Of a DNA stretch of 64,000 bases, positions 61,256 through 64,000 are shown in pieces. Location of the stretch: contig CM060915.1 in assembly GCA_030737875.1 (NCBI GenBank), forward strand, positions 902,030,177 to 902,094,176. The letters run 5' to 3'. This DNA is from Allium sativum. Taxonomy: Eukaryota; Streptophyta; Magnoliopsida; Asparagales; Amaryllidaceae. The number at the start of each line of letters is the position of its first letter. Position 1 is the stretch's first letter. A model generated the notes under the pieces. The model made no database searches. It was given only the letters and a program-made list of their open reading frames with translations, and was not told where the DNA came from. Made by a program: the position numbers and the translations under genes.

Positions 61256-63320
61256 GATAATGATCAACAATAATGATAAACAATCATTAAAAATTCATAC
61301 AACATCTAGAGTGCATTCTACAACTGTATAAGCATTAAAATAAATAAATAACGCTTATACAGTATGTAAACCCATCGATTGACATACCACTAATTATTGG
61401 GATCAGTGTATGTCAAATATTATCCCAATACCCGGGGTTTTCAAACAACAAATACTGCTTTTTATTTGTGCAGTTGGGCGACGTGAAAAATTTATCAGCC
61501 CAATCAATATCAGTTAAATCGGTGTACGTAAACAAATCATTCGATTTGTAAATGAATATTTATCTTATTTCATAATAATTTATATATTTATTTTATATAA
61601 ATAATTTTTATATACAACAATACCAATACATGGCAATCCAATCACAATCTAAACAAACAATCAACTGGTATGTACAATAAAGTAGTGTTGGGGGTTTCTA
61701 AGCCCCGTTTGCAACCTAGTATATAATAACTAGAAAATAATTGAGTGTGAGAGAGTTCTCACTTTCATTTTCCACCCTGTCAGTTTTAATTTCTGAATTT
61801 CTGAACTGTTCGGATTTTAATTTGCCTTAAATTTTGATTTGCTCCAAATTTGACCTGGTTGGTCTTGTTGCGAAGCCCTCGTCCCCACAATCCAGACAGA
61901 TCCTGTTTCATGCGATTTGGACACCGTATGTGAGAGATATGATTTTTTATTCGTTAATGAAATTTATGGGATAATTAATAAAATAATTAATAAAATAAAC
62001 CACCTTCTTCTTCTAAATTATACAGTCGACGTCGATTTCTAGACCTTAAAACCTAGGGCTCGATCTTGCGAGCAAACCGTGGTGACTGACGATGATTGAT
62101 GCCACCTCAGGAACCGCCTTCGCAATAGCTTCCTGGCACCACCAACCTTGGGGAACTCAACGGTCTATGGAGGTCGGAATTCACCTCTGAACGACGGCGC
62201 TTTGAGTTGGGTTTTCTCTCTCCACACGACACGAGAAATGATCAAATTAGTTGGGATTTGAAGATCGAATCTTGCTCTATTGTTTTGGTTTTGATGATTT
62301 TGAATTCTACTGTGAGGACTGAAAGTAATTCGATTGAAGAATCAGGAGCAAAATCGCTGTTCTGTATCAGCTGGCGGCGGAAACCGAAAAAAAGGAATTA
62401 GGGTTTATGAAAATGAATTTCTATTGGCTAGAAAATAATATGTATAATTTTAATTTCCAAAAATACCCATGTATCGATACTAACTCGAAATCAAACCCAA
62501 CGACTGTCACCCCTAGCTATATACCCCCATTCCGAACACAATGGGATATGTTTCGTAAACCAATTCTAATGTTTTGATCCGTTTTTCTTTAAATTAAAAT
62601 ATAAGTCAATATATATATAATTTAAATGTACATTTTAATTTACCAGGGCCATATATTAACTCAAAAAATTCCCTAAAAATAAATCTAGCTATTTTTTGAT
62701 GATACAGTCCCAACAAAATTAATTTCATTGAATTTGGAGACCGTTTGAAAAATGGTCATTTTCTAGTCGATCCAATTCAAATTTAAATTACCAAACACAT
62801 TTAAATTTACTGCGCTCACATATTAATTCCAAAAATTATGAAATTTGAAATCTAGAAATAATTTGACATTCCGGATCCAACAAAAGTGGTTTCATCGAAA
62901 ACGGAGGTCGTTTGCAAAATGGCTATATATTATATTAAATTCCATAGCGACTATTATATTGAATTCCATAGCGACTATTTCAAATTTTCAACTGGACTTA
63001 ACTTTTTATTCCCGCTATAAAATGTGGATATTTCACATTCGTTGGGAAGATATTTTTAAACAGATTCATATATTTTTGGTTTTAATAAAATCCGGTTATT
63101 TTTAATCCTTTACATTCATTTGAAATTTGAAATCGAATTCTCAAACTACCGCGCCATTTTAAACTCCTTTAATAATTAAATTAAAAAAATTCGTTCTAAC
63201 TTTGATTTAAATAAATTTTTTGTTGTTATTATTTAAAATATATCATTTTAAATATTCATAATCCATTAAATTAGCTAAAATAAATTTTTTAAATTGGTTC
63301 TGAAAATCCAAGTTTTTACA
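61256..63320 (-). mobile_element. C LTR, right part
   Basis: Aligns with A 44880-45720 and, across the segment missing from A, with B 36766-37680 (shared blocks around cccattgtgttcggaatgg and the terminal ttaca end). A telo-box-like AAACCCTAA on the minus strand (about 62399-62407) and a Ser-rich leader-like stretch lie where B has its GC-rich leader, but the two leaders do not align. The frame at 62207-62401 is on the opposite strand and is not a credible gene. Confidence 0.82.
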
Positions 63321-63325
63321 TTCGA

Positions 63326-63589
63326 AATCAAATATTGGCATTTATGATTGAAAACTGAAGAAAACATTTGTAAAATAAAAATAGAAGTGCATAATCTAAA
63401 CTTGAGCTTATAATAAATTTGTTTTCTAAAGAAACATGTTGTACCTCGAAAATTGGCATGTAGAAAATGCAAAGCAATAGTTGTACCTTTTCAGAACTTA
63501 CTAATAGAATTTTTTTTCCCTCATGTAAACTGGTCTGTGGATCCAAGACATGCATTCTCCATGACTTTCCATTATCAACATTATATTCT
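63326..63589. other. Unassigned host sequence
   Basis: AT-rich, with no domain. If the neighbouring SEC16-like fragment is real, this could be its downstream intron; no clear splice sites were identified. Confidence 0.4.
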
Positions 63590-63968
63590 CAGCCCGTAGA
63601 ATTCTGTAAGAAATTGGTTATCAATTTGATACCACTGAACTATGTTATGGTCATACTTCCAACCAGGGTAAGGATTTTCCCAGTTTTCCAGCTCGTTTGA
63701 ATCATTAGTACCTACTCCACTTCCTCTTATTGTATACCATACAAATCTCCATTTTGTTGGTTTTCCACATAATTTTCCCAGCTTTGAGCATTGCCATTTA
63801 TGACTATATTCCGCTTGCTGTCAGTCATTCTATTCCAATATTGAATTCCTTTTGTTTCGTCAACCAAATCATTAGAAATAACAGCATTATCTAAGGCAGC
63901 AACATTTTCGTTTAGAAAATCCAAATTATATTCTTACCCATTTGATTCATCGTATAAGATAAAGAAGC
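63590..63968 (-). pseudogene. SEC16/MAIGO5-like gene fragment, broken
   Basis: SEC16 organises COPII coat assembly at ER exit sites. On the minus strand the reading SSFFILYDESNG is followed by a TAA, then NLDFLNENVAALDNAV and NAQSWENYVENQQNGDLY. After a one-base frame change comes GTNDSNELENWENPYPGWKY, then DHNIVQWYQIDN. From memory, the E-N-x-YPGWKYD-x(4)-QWYQ-x-D pattern is characteristic of plant SEC16 N-terminal regions. The stop, the frame change and the loss of the usual Thr-Gly before QW point to a pseudogene or a relic exon. It is cut by the window edge and, in the ancestral layout, followed by host sequence at 34797-33497. The family call rests on one motif. Confidence 0.45.
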
Positions 63969-64000
63969 TCGACTGCACAATTTTCACACCTTACCTTTAG

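Larger units (their letters stand above)
34798..63320 (-). mobile_element. C: giant solo LTR, split by B/A and by D
   Basis: The three pieces 34798-36765, 53626-about 56018 and about 61256-63320 join into one LTR of about 6.4 kb. It is flanked by TTCGA (34793-34797 and 63321-63325). The plus-strand left end is cgagacgaccc (ancestral tg to cg) and the right end agtttttaca. It aligns piece by piece with the A LTRs, plus an extra 1.8-kb segment (about 61800-63200) that A lacks and B has. There is no interior and a matching target duplication, so it is a solo LTR formed by LTR-LTR recombination. It is the oldest layer of the nest. Confidence 0.87.

Overview
This is nuclear DNA of a repeat-rich, AT-rich seed plant, most likely an angiosperm; the species cannot be named from the sequence. 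The evidence is the set of LTR retrotransposons: Ty3/Gypsy elements with plant-type initiator-Met-tRNA primer sites (TGGTATCAGAGC), a chromodomain integrase of the Tekay/Del type, an Athila-type pol, and a plant Copia RNase H relic. No intact protein gene, rRNA, tRNA or CRISPR array was found. Almost all of the open reading frames are fragments of dead pol genes or chance frames in LTRs. The only sign of a host gene is a broken exon-like fragment at the right end (about 63590-63968, minus) resembling the YPGW region of plant SEC16.

Layout. 1-830: end of a Tekay-like LTR (H). 831-3269: unassigned sequence with a weak DUF4283-like relic and a 21-bp minisatellite. 3270-5040: Copia RNase H relic, polypurine tract and 3' LTR. 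6041-16097: family G, arranged internal-LTR-internal-LTR. 16121-33491: chromovirus F (target duplication ACGTT, broken pol). It is split inside RT/RNase H by element E (21347-31883, duplication ACATG, 4.06-kb LTRs, 2.4-kb relic interior). 33497-34792: host DNA with local repeats. 34798-63320: a four-part nest in one giant-LTR family. Solo LTR C (minus, duplication TTCGA) was hit by solo LTR B (plus, 36766-53620, duplication ACAGT). B was hit by the complete but gene-less element A (minus, 41055-51443, duplication CCCAG). C was also hit by a truncated Athila-type element D (about 56019-61255). 63326-64000: the SEC16-like fragment.

How the parts relate. The C and B LTRs are about 6.4 kb once the insertions are removed. 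The A LTRs are 4.67 kb because they lack about 1.8 kb, including the apparent TATA box and leader. A is nevertheless the youngest insertion, with about 0.5% LTR difference by hand count. In E, F and H, the LTR promoter carries a cluster of GTCGAC palindromes, phased at 12 bp in E and partly so in F and H, just upstream of a TATA box. E and F also have a very long transcribed leader with repeated GGTTAAGTG/CTTAACC pairs and paired hairpin-like blocks. These cis-structures are the least ordinary things in the window.
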